From: Sansalvadorimonas sp965221135
GTDB lineage: Bacteria > Pseudomonadota > Gammaproteobacteria > Pseudomonadales > Endozoicomonadaceae
NCBI GenBank assembly: GCA_965221135.1
Contig: CBDCRZ010000118.1
Coordinates: 62,001-126,000, forward strand
DNA length: 64,000 bases
Reading direction: 5' to 3'
The notes beneath the pieces were generated by a model. That model did not search any database and was not told where the DNA came from. It saw only the letters and a program-made list of their open reading frames with translations. Positions 18,855 through 29,402 of this stretch are shown piece by piece. The position numbers and the translations under genes were made by a program. How positions within the stretch are numbered: the stretch's first letter is position 1; every line of letters begins with the position of its first letter.

Positions 18855-20996
18855 TTACAGGGAATGGTTACTAAAGGACGACTTGGGCCGCGCGTCCCTC
18901 TGCAAATGGGTGCACTTGTGCTGTTTGAGGCTCCCCGGGTGATCGGTGGTATAGCTGCACTGATCACAGGAGAAGGGCTTGGGTCGCGCGTCCCCGGGCA
19001 GATGGGTGCGCTGGTGCTGTTTGAGGTGCCCTGGGTGATCGGTAGTGTAGCTGCACTGGTCACAGGAGAAGGGCTTGGGCCGCGCGTCCCCGGGCAGATG
19101 GGTGCGCTGGTGCTGTTTGAGGCTCCCCAGGTGATCGGTGGTGTAGCTGCACTGGTCACAGAAGAAGGGCTTGGGCCGCGCGTCCCCGGGCAGATGGGTG
19201 CGCTTGTGCTGTTTGAGGTGCCCCGGGTGATCGGTGGTGTAGCTGCACTGGTCACAGAAGAAGGGCTTGGGCCGCGCGTCCCCGGGCAGATGGGTGCGCT
19301 GGTGCTTTTTGAGGCTCCCCGGGGCATCGGTGGTGTAGCTGCACTGGTCACAGGAGAAGGGCTTGGGCCGTGCGTCCCTGGGAAGATGGGTGCGCTGGTG
19401 CTGTTTGAGGTTCCCCAGGGCATCGGTGGTGTAGCTGCACTGGTCACAGGAGAAGGGCTTGGGCCGCACGTCCCCGGGCAGATGGATGCGCTGGTGCTGT
19501 TTGAGGCTCCCCAGACGATCGGTGGTGTAGCTGCACTGGTCACAGGAGAAGGGCTTGGGCCGCGCCTCTCCGGGCAGATGGTTGCGCTGGTGCTGTTTGA
19601 GGCTCCCCAGACGATCGGTGGTGTAACTGCACTGGTCACAGGAGAAGGGCTTGGGCCGCGCGTCCCCAGGCAGATGGGTGCGCTGGTGCCGTTTGAGGCT
19701 CCCTAGGTGATTGGTGGTGTAGCTGCACTGGTCACAGAATAAGGACTTGGGCCGCGCGTCCCCGGGCAGATGAGTGTGCTGGTGCTGTTTGAGGTGCCCT
19801 TGGTGATCGGTGGTGTAGCTGCACTGGTCACAGGAGAAGGGCTTGGGCCGCTCGTCCCCTGGCAGATGGGTGCGCTGGTGGTGTTTGAGGTGCCCCGGGT
19901 GATCGGTGGTGTAGCGGCACTGGTCACAGGAGAAGGGCTTGGGCCGCGCGTCCCCGGGCAGATGGGTGCGCTGGTGCTGTTTGAAGCTCCCGGGCTGATC
20001 GGTGGTGTAGCTGCACTGGCCACAGGAGAAGGGCTTGGGCCGCGCGTCGCCGGGCAGATGGGTGCGCTTGTGCTGTTTGAGGTGCCCCGGGTGATCGGTG
20101 GTGTAGCTGCACTGGTCACAGAAGAAGGGCTTGGGCCGCGCGTCCCCGGGCAGATGGGTGCGCTGGTGCCGTTTGAGGTTCTCCGGGCGATCGGTGGTGT
20201 AGGGGCACCGGTCACAGGACAGCGGCTTGGGCCGCGCCTCCCCCTGCAAATGGGTGCGCTGGTGCCAGTTGAGGTTCCCCAGCTGATCGGTGGTATAGTC
20301 GCACTTGTCACATCTGTATGATCGAGCGGCGCTCATTCGTAAGGTTTTAGGCTGGCACAGGCTGCGTCTCTTCAGACATACCTTCCCCCCTGAGACTCTC
20401 AATGTGCGTGTGTCCGGTGAATCCTGCTCCTCATCTTCTGTGATTTGAACCTGAAGTTTTTCGCAGATTTGAATGCTTTCATGGGATTCATCATCTGAAT
20501 CGCGCATCAGCAGATCATTGATTTCATGATCCTGGTCATGCTCACGAACCCATCCATTGACGCAAGGAAACTCGGGGGAGGGAGCTTTGGTGGAGGAACA
20601 GCAATGAATAGACGGATCGACCTCCTCTCCCGGTGAAACGCGGCACGCTGTTGTCCCACTCTCGATACTGGTGATGGCATCCTGTTGAATTTCAAGCGTT
20701 TGGGGAATGGATCCTGCCAGGGTGAACTGTGTCGCTTTATCCTCTCCCCGGCAGTATATAAAAGGACGACCATCCCTCTCACCCCGGGAGCAGGTTGTTT
20801 CGCCTTTGGGGTAGATCCGTGTATTTTTAACGGTATGGACGGTAACTCCCGCCATCGAGGTCACGTTCAGTGAGGCGGGTGGGGCAAGCCGATGGGGGGT
20901 ACCCTTGTCCCTCACCGAAGACGCGGGTAGAGAAGCAAAACAGCCGACTAAGAAAAGACTAACACGAAAGAGTTGTAATCTGTTTTGAAGAGACAT
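18855..20996 (-). CDS. Secreted C2H2 zinc-finger protein B1 (15 fingers)
   Basis: 713 aa from ATG 20996, chosen because GGGGGAAAG lies just before it; an ATG four codons upstream is possible. Residues 1-27 are a signal peptide (LFRVSLFLVGCFASLPASS). Next is a domain with four Cys related to family A (TTCSRGER, IYCRG, TACRV, IHCCSS) and an acidic stretch, then basic LKRRSLCQPKTLR. Fifteen fingers C-x2-C-x12-H-x3-H follow, 32 residues each, linker LPGDARPKP. Helix codes: QGNW, RENR, HGHQ, QGSQ, HGHH, HGHQ, HGSR, RGSQ, RGSQ, AGNQ, AGSK, HGHQ, HGSQ, HGHQ, HGSQ. Convergent with the holin remnant. Likely an exported DNA-binding protein; target unknown. Confidence 0.9.
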   Translation of the reverse strand: MSLQNRLQLFRVSLFLVGCFASLPASSVRDKGTPHRLAPPASLNVTSMAGVTVHTVKNTRIYPKGETTCSRGERDGRPFIYCRGEDKATQFTLAGSIPQTLEIQQDAITSIESGTTACRVSPGEEVDPSIHCCSSTKAPSPEFPCVNGWVREHDQDHEINDLLMRDSDDESHESIQICEKLQVQITEDEEQDSPDTRTLRVSGGKVCLKRRSLCQPKTLRMSAARSYRCDKCDYTTDQLGNLNWHQRTHLQGEARPKPLSCDRCPYTTDRPENLKRHQRTHLPGDARPKPFFCDQCSYTTDHPGHLKQHKRTHLPGDARPKPFSCGQCSYTTDQPGSFKQHQRTHLPGDARPKPFSCDQCRYTTDHPGHLKHHQRTHLPGDERPKPFSCDQCSYTTDHQGHLKQHQHTHLPGDARPKSLFCDQCSYTTNHLGSLKRHQRTHLPGDARPKPFSCDQCSYTTDRLGSLKQHQRNHLPGEARPKPFSCDQCSYTTDRLGSLKQHQRIHLPGDVRPKPFSCDQCSYTTDALGNLKQHQRTHLPRDARPKPFSCDQCSYTTDAPGSLKKHQRTHLPGDARPKPFFCDQCSYTTDHPGHLKQHKRTHLPGDARPKPFFCDQCSYTTDHLGSLKQHQRTHLPGDARPKPFSCDQCSYTTDHPGHLKQHQRTHLPGDARPKPFSCDQCSYTTDHPGSLKQHKCTHLQRDARPKSSFSNHSL

Positions 20997-21112
20997 TCTT
21001 TCCCCCATTGAGCCAGGGGATGAAAGATAGTCGTACAGTGAAAAAAAGTGCCTGCTTTGAGTCAATACTCTACGTGAGACTTGACGCACGGGGTTCCTGT
21101 AACACTCAACAA
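20997..21112 (-). promoter_or_regulatory. Conserved 5' leader of family-B zinc-finger genes
   Basis: About 110 bases before the ATG are nearly identical in front of B1-B9: GACTAAAAACAGGCAC-type sequence, a T7 run, CACTGTACGACTATCTTTC, then GGGGGAAAGA just before ATG. The last is a strong ribosome site. A promoter is likely within this block, but I cannot place -35 and -10 boxes with confidence. Confidence 0.35.
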
Positions 21113-21115
21113 ACT

Positions 21116-21255
21116 GCGGGTGCTCAGCTGCGCGAAAAAACGCTAGCGACAGACTCAAAATCGGGGTTGACTTTCAGGTTGGTTTTGGTTGACCTTTTTC
21201 GAGTGAAGCCAGCAATAACAATGAGTTAGCGGGTCAACCACAGCTCCTTCGTAAA
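21116..21255. repeat. Cargo-slot right boundary sequence plus phage remnant
   Basis: GGGTGCTCAGC(T/C)GCGCGAA and CGCTAGCGACAGACTCAAAA occur here and at 50930 and 58646, always just beyond the cargo gene. The next bases (ACAATGAGTTAGCGGGTCAA) match the tail of the phage gene flanking family-A cassettes. This links both families to the same prophage location. Confidence 0.6.
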
Positions 21256-21265
21256 CATTCCGTGA

Positions 21266-23018
21266 ACCCATAGTCACTCCGCCACCGGCTTCTGGCCGGT
21301 AGCGTGCTTTATAGGATACTATGATTTTGGTGATGGGGGTAACTGAGCATCATCTGGAGGACTGTGATTCTTCAATGATTGAAGACGTCCATCCGTCATC
21401 AGCCAGGGTAGCCAGTCGGACAGGTCTTCCGGCGGATTCCTGTCATTCTCTGCACAGGCCTGCAGATATTCACTCAGCCAAAACCAGGGATTGATATCCC
21501 AAAGGTTCAGGGTCATGAACACGGAGAACAGCCAGGCGGTCAGCTTTCCGCTCCAGTCACTGCCCGCGCCATAGAAGTTTTTTCGTCCCACAACCGGTGA
21601 TCGAAGTGACCGCTCGGCCGCGTTGTTATCCATCGGCACTTCGGGGTGATCGGCAAACAGGCACAACCCTTTCCAATGTTTTTGAAGGCTGGCAAGCACT
21701 TTCCGACACTGTTCCTTCAGTTCTGGCCGGGCGAGTTCTTCAATGCGCCACTTCTCCATGCTGCTTAGATGGTTTTTCAGTGCACTGTCGTATTTCTGGA
21801 ATACTTCAGAAGTCCCAAGACTGTTCAACCTTTGATGATTCAAATGGTAAAGCCTGCCAATCCGTTTGACCCAGGTCGCACTCCATGTTTTCAGTCCGTC
21901 AGTTCCCCGTTCCGCATTGATAAAGTCTTTGCGAACATGACTCCAGCAAAAGGCAAGAAACACATCCTGATTTTCACGAGCCAGGCATTTGTAGGCGCTG
22001 TAACGGTCGCAGATAAGCACACCGTTACTGTCGCATAGCACACGCTTGCCGAACGGTTGTCGTCCACGCTGTAGTAGGCTGCGGTGCTGCTTAAATAGAC
22101 CCACAGCCAGTGTTTTTTGGCCTCTTTTTCATCACCACAGACCAGCCAGCGAGTTTCGTCGGCATGCCACTGCTCGTCACTGGCGACGCGTTCCCGGATA
22201 GCTTCGGCAACCGGTGCAAACAAAGGTTGGATGATTTTCAAACCACCGGCCACTGTCCCCGGAGACAAGGTCAGGCCCCGCAGGCGAAAGTCCTGTAATT
22301 GCCGGGCAACGGGGATACCGAAGGCGTATTTGTGTAACAGAATCTCGACCCAGACAGAGATGCCCAGCTTACCCTTGCGGATCAGTTTGGCTGGACCCGG
22401 AACGATGGTCATGGCCGGTGACTGTTCGCACTGGCAGGTTTTGAGATAATGATGTCTGTGATAGCGGCGGATATGAGCTTGTACATCTATCTCGACGACG
22501 TCGCTGTTTTCGGTACCAAAGGGTTTAAAGGGGAAATGACAGTGAGGGCACTGCTTTTGGTGATCTTCAAGATCAAGGTGTTCGGGAACCACAGGGAGTG
22601 TTGTGATTGTTGTACGACCATGACCTTTGTGACCCCGCTGCTGGCCCCGGGATTTTGAAGAGGATCGGGTTTTCTTTTCCTGTTTTCGGGAGGAGTGTTT
22701 CTTTTCCGTCGAGTGCCCAAAAACCCTATGCTGCATCCCCGCCAGCTGATTTTTGAGAGTGGCAATCTGCTCTTGGAATGTGGCTAGCTCATGGGCGTGC
22801 TCGGCCTTTATCTGTTTGATCCGCTCAAGCGCCTCTTTCTCCCGTGTTCGGGTGAGTTGCCACTGGGTGCGCCATTGTTTGGCCTGAGCCTTCAGTTCGA
22901 TGTAGCCACTTTGGGGAGTGTGACCTGAGCGTAGGCAAAGGGGGCTTTTATCGGGTCAGGCGCGGCCCTGGTATGGGGAGAAGATTCGGAGGAAATCATG
23001 GGGGGAATATAGTCCCCC
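21266..23018 (-). mobile_element. IS66-type insertion sequence (tnpC only), copy 2
   Basis: The left end has ATTCCGTGAACCCATAG, as in copy 1; the right end has the GGGGGACTATAT word that precedes tnpC in both copies. Inserted in phage remnant sequence next to B1. Confidence 0.75.
21319..22999 (-). pseudogene. IS66-type transposase TnpC, two frameshifts
   Basis: Starts MISSESSP at 22999. One base is lost near 22910 (AAAGTGGCTAC against AAAGCGGACTAC in copy 1), and 13 bases are lost near 22040 between SVDDNRSAS and VLCDSNGVL. DDE motifs (DEQWHADETRW, LICDRYSAYK, NNAAERSLRS) remain readable. The lesions differ from copy 1. Confidence 0.85.
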
Positions 23019-23300
23019 TGGTTGACTTTTTTGGTTGGCTATCAGGTTGACCTTTTTCGGTATCGTCAACCGCCAGTGAATGCCAGAACAGCCGTGAGAT
23101 TTTCTGTTCTTTGGCGCTACGGGCCATATCTTCCGAACACCGAAAGAATCGAGGCTGGTATTCCTGTCATGGCTTACCGCAGTCCTGGTGCAGAGCAACA
23201 ACGCCTCTGCCAGCCACATAATCCCTATTATTTTCTGCAGTAGAGCCAGTGCTTCAAAGAACTGTAAATATCATTTGTTGAGAGTGGCCAGAATACGAGT
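23019..23300 (-). pseudogene. Remnant of phage gene adjacent to DUF3489 gene
   Basis: The minus strand encodes fragments ALALLQK, GVVALHQDCGKP, then a stop, and MARSAKEQKISRLFWHSLAV. These align with the gene at 10421-10851 and carry several lesions. It lies upstream of the holin-deletion scar and B2. Confidence 0.5.
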
Positions 23301-23338
23301 GTCGGAAGCGACGAAAGAATGATCAGGGAGAACACCGC

Positions 23339-23407
23339 ATGAGTTGGCTGGCGGGGGCTTGAGAAGGTCACAAAGAGTATACGCGACAGAGTCAATGACG
23401 AGTGGGC
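23339..23407 (+). pseudogene. Holin with internal deletion
   Basis: ATGAGTTGGCTGGCG, the first five codons of the holin, runs directly into GGGGCTTGAGAAGGTCAC, its last codons. The same scar is present at 51323 and 59002, so it was copied together with the ZnF genes B2, B5 and B7. Confidence 0.65.
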
Positions 23408-23448
23408 ACTGGTAACGGTATTGTCACCCCATACAGTCTGTGCACTGA

Positions 23449-25014
23449 CTACAGGGAATGATTACTAAAGAATGTCTTGAGTCGCTCGCCCTCGGGCAGA
23501 TGGGTGCGCTTGTGCTGTTTGAGGTTCCACGAGCGATCGGTGGTGTAGGTGCACTGGTCACAGGAGAAGGGCTTGGGCCGCGCGACCCCGGGCAGATGGG
23601 TGCGCTGGTGCTGTTTAAGGTGCCCCGAGCGATCGGTGGTGTAGGTGCACTGGTCACAGGATAGCGGCTTGGGCCGCGCGTCCCCCTGCAGATGGGTGCG
23701 CTGGTGCTGTTTGAGGTGCCCCAGGTTATCGGTGGTGTAGGTGCACAGGTCACAGGACAGCGGCTTGGGCCGCGCGTCCCCCTGCAGATGGGTGCGCTGG
23801 TGCTGTTTGAGGTGCCCCGGGTTATCGGTGGTGTAGGTGCACAGGTCACAGGACAGCGGCTTGGGCCGCGCGTCCCCCTGCAGATGGGTGCGCTGGTGCT
23901 GTTTGAGGTGCCCCGGGTTATCGGTGGCGTAGGTGCACAGGTCACAGGACAGCGGCTTGGGCCGCGCCACCCCGGGCAGATGGGTGCGCTGGTGCTGTTT
24001 GAGGTTCCCCGGGTGATCGGTGGTGTAGGTGCACAGGTCACAGGGCAGCGGCTTGGGCCGCGCCTCCCCCTGCAGATGGGTGCGCTGGTGCCGTTTGAGG
24101 TGCCCCGGGTTATCGGTTGTGTAGGTGCACTGGTCACAGGACAGCGGCTTGGGCCGCGCCTCCCCGGGCAGATGGGTGCGCTGGTGCCGTTTGAGGTGCT
24201 CCGGGCGGTCGGTGGTGTAGCTGCACTGGTCACAGGAGAAGGGCTTGGGCCGCGCGCGCCCGGGCAGATGGGTGCGCTGGTGCTGTTTGAGCCTCCCCAG
24301 GCGACCGGTGGTATAGTCGCACTTGTCACATCTATATGAACGAGCGGCGCTCATTCGTAAGATTTTAGGCTGGCACAGGCTGCGTCTCTTCAGACATCCC
24401 TTCCCCCCTGAGACTATCAATGTGCGTGTGTCCGGTGAATCCTGCTCCTCATCTTCTGTGATTTGAACCTGAAGTTCTTCGCAGATTGGAATGCTTTCAT
24501 GGGATTCATCATCTGAATCGCGCATCAGCAGATCATTGATTTCATGATCCTGGTCATGCTCATGGATCCATTCATTTAAGTATGGGTACCCAGGGATGAG
24601 AGTTTGGTGCGAGGAGCCACAACGAGTAGACGGGGCTCCCCCTTCTCCCGTTGAAATACGGCACGCCGTCGCCCCATTATCGATAGATGTCATGGCATCC
24701 GGTTTAATTTCAAGAGTGTGGGGAAGGGGTCCTGCCAGGGTGAACTGTGTCGCTTTATACTCTCCCCGGCAGTATATAAAAGCACGACCATCCCTCTCAC
24801 CCCGGGAGCAGGTTGTTTCGCCTTTGGGGTAGATCCGTGTATTTTTAACGGTATGGACGGTAACTCCCGCCATCGAAGTCACGTTCAGTGAGGCGGGTGG
24901 GGCAAGCCGATGGGGGGTACCCTTGTCCCTCGCCGAAGACGCGGGTAGAGAAGCAAAACAGCCGACTAAGAAAAGACTAACACGAAAGAGTTGTAATCTG
25001 TTTTGAAGAAACAT
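23449..25014 (-). CDS. Secreted C2H2 zinc-finger protein B2 (9 fingers)
   Basis: 521 aa from ATG 25014 with GGGGGAAAG upstream. Signal peptide, family-B four-Cys domain (TTCSR, IYCRG, TACRI, TRCGSS), acidic region and LKRRSLCQPKILR. Nine fingers, codes RGRQ, REHR, NGHR, HGNQ, NGHQ, NGHQ, NGHQ, RGHQ, RWNQ. Three successive fingers share the same code, which suggests recent finger duplication. The tail is LPEGERLKTFFSNHSL. The leader is cut 50 bases upstream by an IS6 element, so expression may be altered. Confidence 0.9.
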   Translation of the reverse strand: MFLQNRLQLFRVSLFLVGCFASLPASSARDKGTPHRLAPPASLNVTSMAGVTVHTVKNTRIYPKGETTCSRGERDGRAFIYCRGEYKATQFTLAGPLPHTLEIKPDAMTSIDNGATACRISTGEGGAPSTRCGSSHQTLIPGYPYLNEWIHEHDQDHEINDLLMRDSDDESHESIPICEELQVQITEDEEQDSPDTRTLIVSGGKGCLKRRSLCQPKILRMSAARSYRCDKCDYTTGRLGRLKQHQRTHLPGRARPKPFSCDQCSYTTDRPEHLKRHQRTHLPGEARPKPLSCDQCTYTTDNPGHLKRHQRTHLQGEARPKPLPCDLCTYTTDHPGNLKQHQRTHLPGVARPKPLSCDLCTYATDNPGHLKQHQRTHLQGDARPKPLSCDLCTYTTDNPGHLKQHQRTHLQGDARPKPLSCDLCTYTTDNLGHLKQHQRTHLQGDARPKPLSCDQCTYTTDRSGHLKQHQRTHLPGVARPKPFSCDQCTYTTDRSWNLKQHKRTHLPEGERLKTFFSNHSL

Positions 25015-25066
25015 TCTTTCCCCCATTGAGCCAGGGGAGGAAAGATAGTCGTACAGTGAAAAAAAG

Positions 25067-25788
25067 GGTTCTGTTGCAAAGTTTCTGATAAACCAAACGT
25101 CAATATTCTCCAGGCACAATTATGCCGCCAGGGAGTAGAAGTAGTCTCACGGTTTGGTTGACTCAGAATCTGGATATTGGCCTTTTCTCAGCATGTGAGA
25201 AAGTTCAATGCCAGAGAGGGTAGTCTTGGCACAAACAAATCCGTTTCACAAATCGGATCCTTCCCAATGTTCAAATATTTGCTTTGGTAAATGGTGACAT
25301 GGTTTTTGAGGTTGGCATTGTAATAAGTACCTGATGTTGCTGCCACTTTTGTCGATGCCTTTAATCATGATGGCGGAAAGCCTTACAAACGGCTTTCTTA
25401 TCTCGCTTTTTAGTAAGAAGAAAATCAACAGTATTTCCTTCTTTATCTACAGCGCGATACAGGTAGCCGTTACGACCTTTGATCTTGATAGCGGTTTCAT
25501 CCATACGCCAGAGCTTTTCACTGCAGGTTTCTGCTTTCGATGCCGAGCTTCCAGTTGAGGGGCATATGCAACCATCCCAGCGGTTGATCGGTGTGATCAA
25601 CAGCCACACCTCGCTCCGCCAAGATTTCCCTAATCTGCGATAACAGAGTGGATAGCTGATATACCAGCGTATCACCTGCAAAATCATATCTTTTGGGAAA
25701 TGGCGACCTGAAAACTTCATCCGTGTAAGCTCAGAAGGGGTAAGTTTACGGATTCTGGCTTGGGATGGACTGGGTTTGCAACAGAACC
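25067..25788 (-). mobile_element. IS6-family insertion sequence, copy 2 (decayed)
   Basis: GGTTCTGTTGCAAA at 25067 and TTTGCAACAGAACC ending at 25788 are perfect inverted ends. The length of 722 bp is about 70 short of the other copies, showing internal deletions. Confidence 0.85.
25120..25720 (-). pseudogene. IS6-family transposase, many lesions
   Basis: Starts MKFSGRHFPKD at 25720. Fragments RMDETAIKIKGR and YRAVDKEGNTVDFLLTKKRDKKA remain in one frame; the region with the second Asp and the Glu is broken by deletions. It is the most degraded of the IS6 copies that keep both ends. Confidence 0.8.
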
Positions 25789-25790
25789 AG

Positions 25791-25820
25791 AATCAGCCCT
25801 CTTAAGCCGTCTGGCTGATT
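25791..25820. terminator. Inverted repeat AATCAGCC/GGCTGATT
   Basis: 8-bp perfect arms with a 14-base loop, followed at a distance by a T run (25831-25838). Possible terminator of a lost upstream gene. Confidence 0.3.
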
Positions 25821-25955
25821 TCCGACTGTGTTTTTTTCAGGAAATGTACGCTCTAAAAAGTTATACTCACAAACAAATTGGTTATGAATATTTTGAACGG
25901 TCACCTTCCTGCCATCTCCAAATCATTATATAAGGCTCTTTATTAAGGTTTGCAC

Positions 25956-28900
25956 ATGGAGACAGGGTATAACAATTCACTGAAGGTACCTGTACTGGAT
26001 GAATCCAATGGGGGAACCACTCGTGTGGATAGCCGGCAATCAGCTGCGGCTATTCCACAAATCTCCCCTGATTCTGCCTCAGCACTGCCATTTTCTGCAG
26101 GTAACTTTGCAAGTTTCTCTGTTGATCCTGTGGGCCAGCCCAGGCCATTTATGCCAGCCGGCACCGGTATGTATTCTTCTGACCCAGAAGGGCATTTATC
26201 CCACAGACAGATTAGCGCTGAGATGCCCCATGTTATTGCTACGACCCCAACAAATCTACATTATTTAAATCAGGTTGAAAGCAACAGAACATACAATATT
26301 CATTATCACCTTCCATCTATAGCTCTGCAACCAGAGTGCTTTGCACAACCACAAGACCCTGGAATCCATTCTCAGAGGTTGATTGAAGAACTGCAGAAGG
26401 AAATAAAACTACAAACAGACGTGATCTCTGGGCTTGGGGGGGGGTAAATGCTCATCTTGAGCAGAAAATACAGAATATGAATAGTACCATTCAAAGCATG
26501 AATGAACGCCTGGATTTCTTGAACCAGGAAAAAGATCAGCTTCATGCCCAATTAAGAGAAAAGACTCAAGAAATCGACAGGTTTCAAGTGCAATCAGTAT
26601 CTGCGTTTCAAGAATTAATTGAATTAAGAAGGAAGGAAGAAGAGCTGATTCAAGCGCTCACTCGCCTTGAAGGCGAGTTATCTACGGCAAGGAGTAGTTT
26701 AGAAATACAGCGGACAAATATAGAGCAACTTAATAATGACTTTGAGAATGAAACAGCGCTTCAACAAAAACTCACCCAGGATAAGAGATGGTTGGAACAA
26801 CAGCTTACAACACTCAAGGGGAACCAAGAAGAGCTGGAGAAATTAAACGCCGAGGTGGAGCAGTTATTGAAACACCAGGAAGCATTTAAAAGCGAATCGG
26901 CTCACTTGAGAGCGGAACTGGAAACAGGACAAAATGATCTCCGGGAACAACGACTTTTAGCTGAAAAATATGAAGGAATGCTGGTTGGAGTCATGTCAAG
27001 CACAGGTCTATTCAATGACAGTGAGCTGGAAGCTGTAGGACAATCACCCTCTTGCTCTGGGCTTGAAGCTTCTGTTGACAGGGTCTTGAAAATCTTATTC
27101 GAGCATCCTGAGATAGCATCATTGATCGTTGAGAAAAGCAGCAGCTCACAGCAAACTGCCCCCCTTTCAGAAACGGAGCCACCAGCCGAAACTGCGCACC
27201 ATTTACCGTCTGGTTTAACCCCTTATTCGCCACACTTCAGTGTCAGCCCTGTAGAAGAAATAGAATGTGGGCGTTCGTTAACAGATAGTCCGGAGCGGGC
27301 AGATTCATTACCCAATGATACAGATTCAGATTATCACCCTGACACAGAGCAGGAGGAAGATGACCTCTTTGATGATGAAGAAATGGCAGTACTCAGCGGG
27401 AGTGACGATGAAGAGATGGATGTGCCCGGGGAAATGCGTTCAGCACCATCAACTTCAACAGGCGCAGAGGGATCTACATCCTTACAATCTTCAGCTTGTC
27501 CAGTCAGTGTAGATGGCGCACCCAGTATATTGACTCCTATGCTGCTTACTAAAGGTCAGTTTGCCTCGCACGGACTAATCCCTGATGAATCACTTGATTC
27601 ACAGGAACAAACGTTGAAAGAAGAGATTAAAAAACATTTTGAAACTCATAGACACCAACCTAAATGGCAAAGGCTTGTTGATCAGCTTAACAGTGGACAG
27701 GTGTTGTTTCCCTGCTGGCCTGAACTCTCTTGCCCCCAGCGATGGACTGCCCCGATGGCTAGGTACGCTGCCTATAAACTGAATGTACCCATTAAGCAGA
27801 AACTCCAACTGGAAGACATCAGAAAGACATTAAATCCAGGTTCCTGGGCCTACTTTGCTGCATTAGGACAATTTGTGAAAGCCAAGAATGACACATCCTT
27901 AAGTAATCTGGCTTCATCACTCAACAGAAGCAATACCCCCCTCCCCATGAATGGATTCTTTATCAATACTTCTGGTCACTGGGACAGTCACAATGTTGCA
28001 TTTATGAGGTGGTATTTCAGCGATGAATCGCTTCTTGGTATACGCACCCTCAGAGGCATTTTATGCTCACTGCCCCCATCATCCTTGGTCTATAGGGAGC
28101 TGGTTATAGAGTATTTGTTGAAGAGATTGAGCATCGACCTCAGCAAGAGCCTCGATACGACACCAGGAGGACAGCTTAATAAAGATATCGTCGAAGCAGC
28201 AAAATCCATGAAAGGTAAAAAAGGGGCACCGGCACTGGCTCTGCCCCAACAAATTTTATACCCGAATGGGGAGGTCCTCAAAGAGGGTATAAGTAATGTG
28301 TCTGGCACATGGAATATGCAGACCATTATAGAAATATTATTGGAGGCTAAGAGAGACGGCTCCAGAGGACATAAATTCAAGAATACGTTGTATGATCTTG
28401 CAGATGCTGTATTCAGAGAGAATTTTGCAGATTATCAGGTTCATCTCCGTAGAACAGCAATACAGTTAGCTAATAGCGACCGTAGAAAAATGACCAAAAC
28501 CATTAGCTTTGTAGCGAATCAGGCGCATTTAAGGAGTGTCCTCTACCCCATAGAAGGCGTAATATTTTCGGATATTCTATCTTTCCCCCGACTTCTTCTT
28601 TCCTTCATCTACTTCCTCGGTTTTGAGCATGTTGATGCAGAAATACTAAAAGACAATATGAAATCAATATTGCAACTGCTGGAACCAGGCACAGATAATA
28701 AGAAACTTTTAGACGTTAAAGATAAACTGCTGACCCTGATGCTATCCCGCCGCGATAATTCGAAGGTACTGGAAATTCTAAAACAAGTTGCGTTTTTTCA
28801 AGCTGAAGCCACCGATTGGAGTTTGCAAAGTATTAAAGCTATGCGCCAGAGCCTGCCCGAAGTCACCTGTGCAAAGGGCGAGGTATTTAAGCCCTATTAT

Positions 28901-29017
28901 GTTCCCAAAAGTAGAGCTGCGTCGTCATGTCAGCATACAGGTATGCCCCTCGCCCGTAAAAGGCGTGCAGGGGAACCTGGCACGGCAAGCAAGCGTTCAT
29001 CCCGAGGAACAAAGTAG
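25956..29017 (+). CDS. Large coiled-coil protein with NLS-like tail, split at a G9 tract
   Basis: ATG 25956 opens a 163-codon frame that ends just after a run of nine G (26436-26444). The continuing frame (VNAHLEQKIQN, then 846 codons from 26477) is open to 29017 and has no ribosome site of its own. One extra G, the loss of two, or a -1 ribosomal shift would give one protein of about 1,020 aa. Domains: Ser/Pro-rich N-terminus without signal peptide; long coiled coil (about residues 150-330); acidic DDLFDDEE stretch; a helical region; and the tail ARKRRAGEPGTASKRSSRG, which fits a bipartite nuclear localisation pattern. I recognise no enzyme family. Effector-like, by inference. Confidence 0.7.
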
Positions 29018-29105
29018 TAGGTTTTCTGAAGACGACCTTTGGAATCGAATTGCAGATCACTGGGTAAAATCACTAATTATGAGAGTGTAGATAGATCTGT
29101 GTCTT

Positions 29106-29370
29106 GGTTCTGTTACAAAATTCAGAACAAGCAAAAGTCAAGAATTCTCAGACGCAACTATGCCGTCAGGGAGTAAAAATACTCCCTCAGTTTAGTGGAC
29201 TCTGAATTTGGATATTGTCCCTTTCTCAGCATATGAGAAAGCTCAATTCCAGCCAGGGTTGCCTTGGCCGAATAGGGCTTTGAACTGCACCATGGGACGG
29301 GTGAACCGTTTCACAAAACGCTGATCCTGTTCCACAATATTGTTCAAGTATTTACTCTGGTGAACAGGGG
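29106..29370 (-). mobile_element. IS6-family fragment, copy 3
   Basis: Starts with the end GGTTCTGTTACAAA and carries the 3' part of the transposase (KPWEY-like tail region, VKR(F)TRPM, VEQDQRFVKR). Homology stops near 29370, where the IS630 element region begins. Confidence 0.75.
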
Positions 29371-29402
29371 GAAAGGGGGCTGAGTCATTTTAGTACCCTC
29401 GC

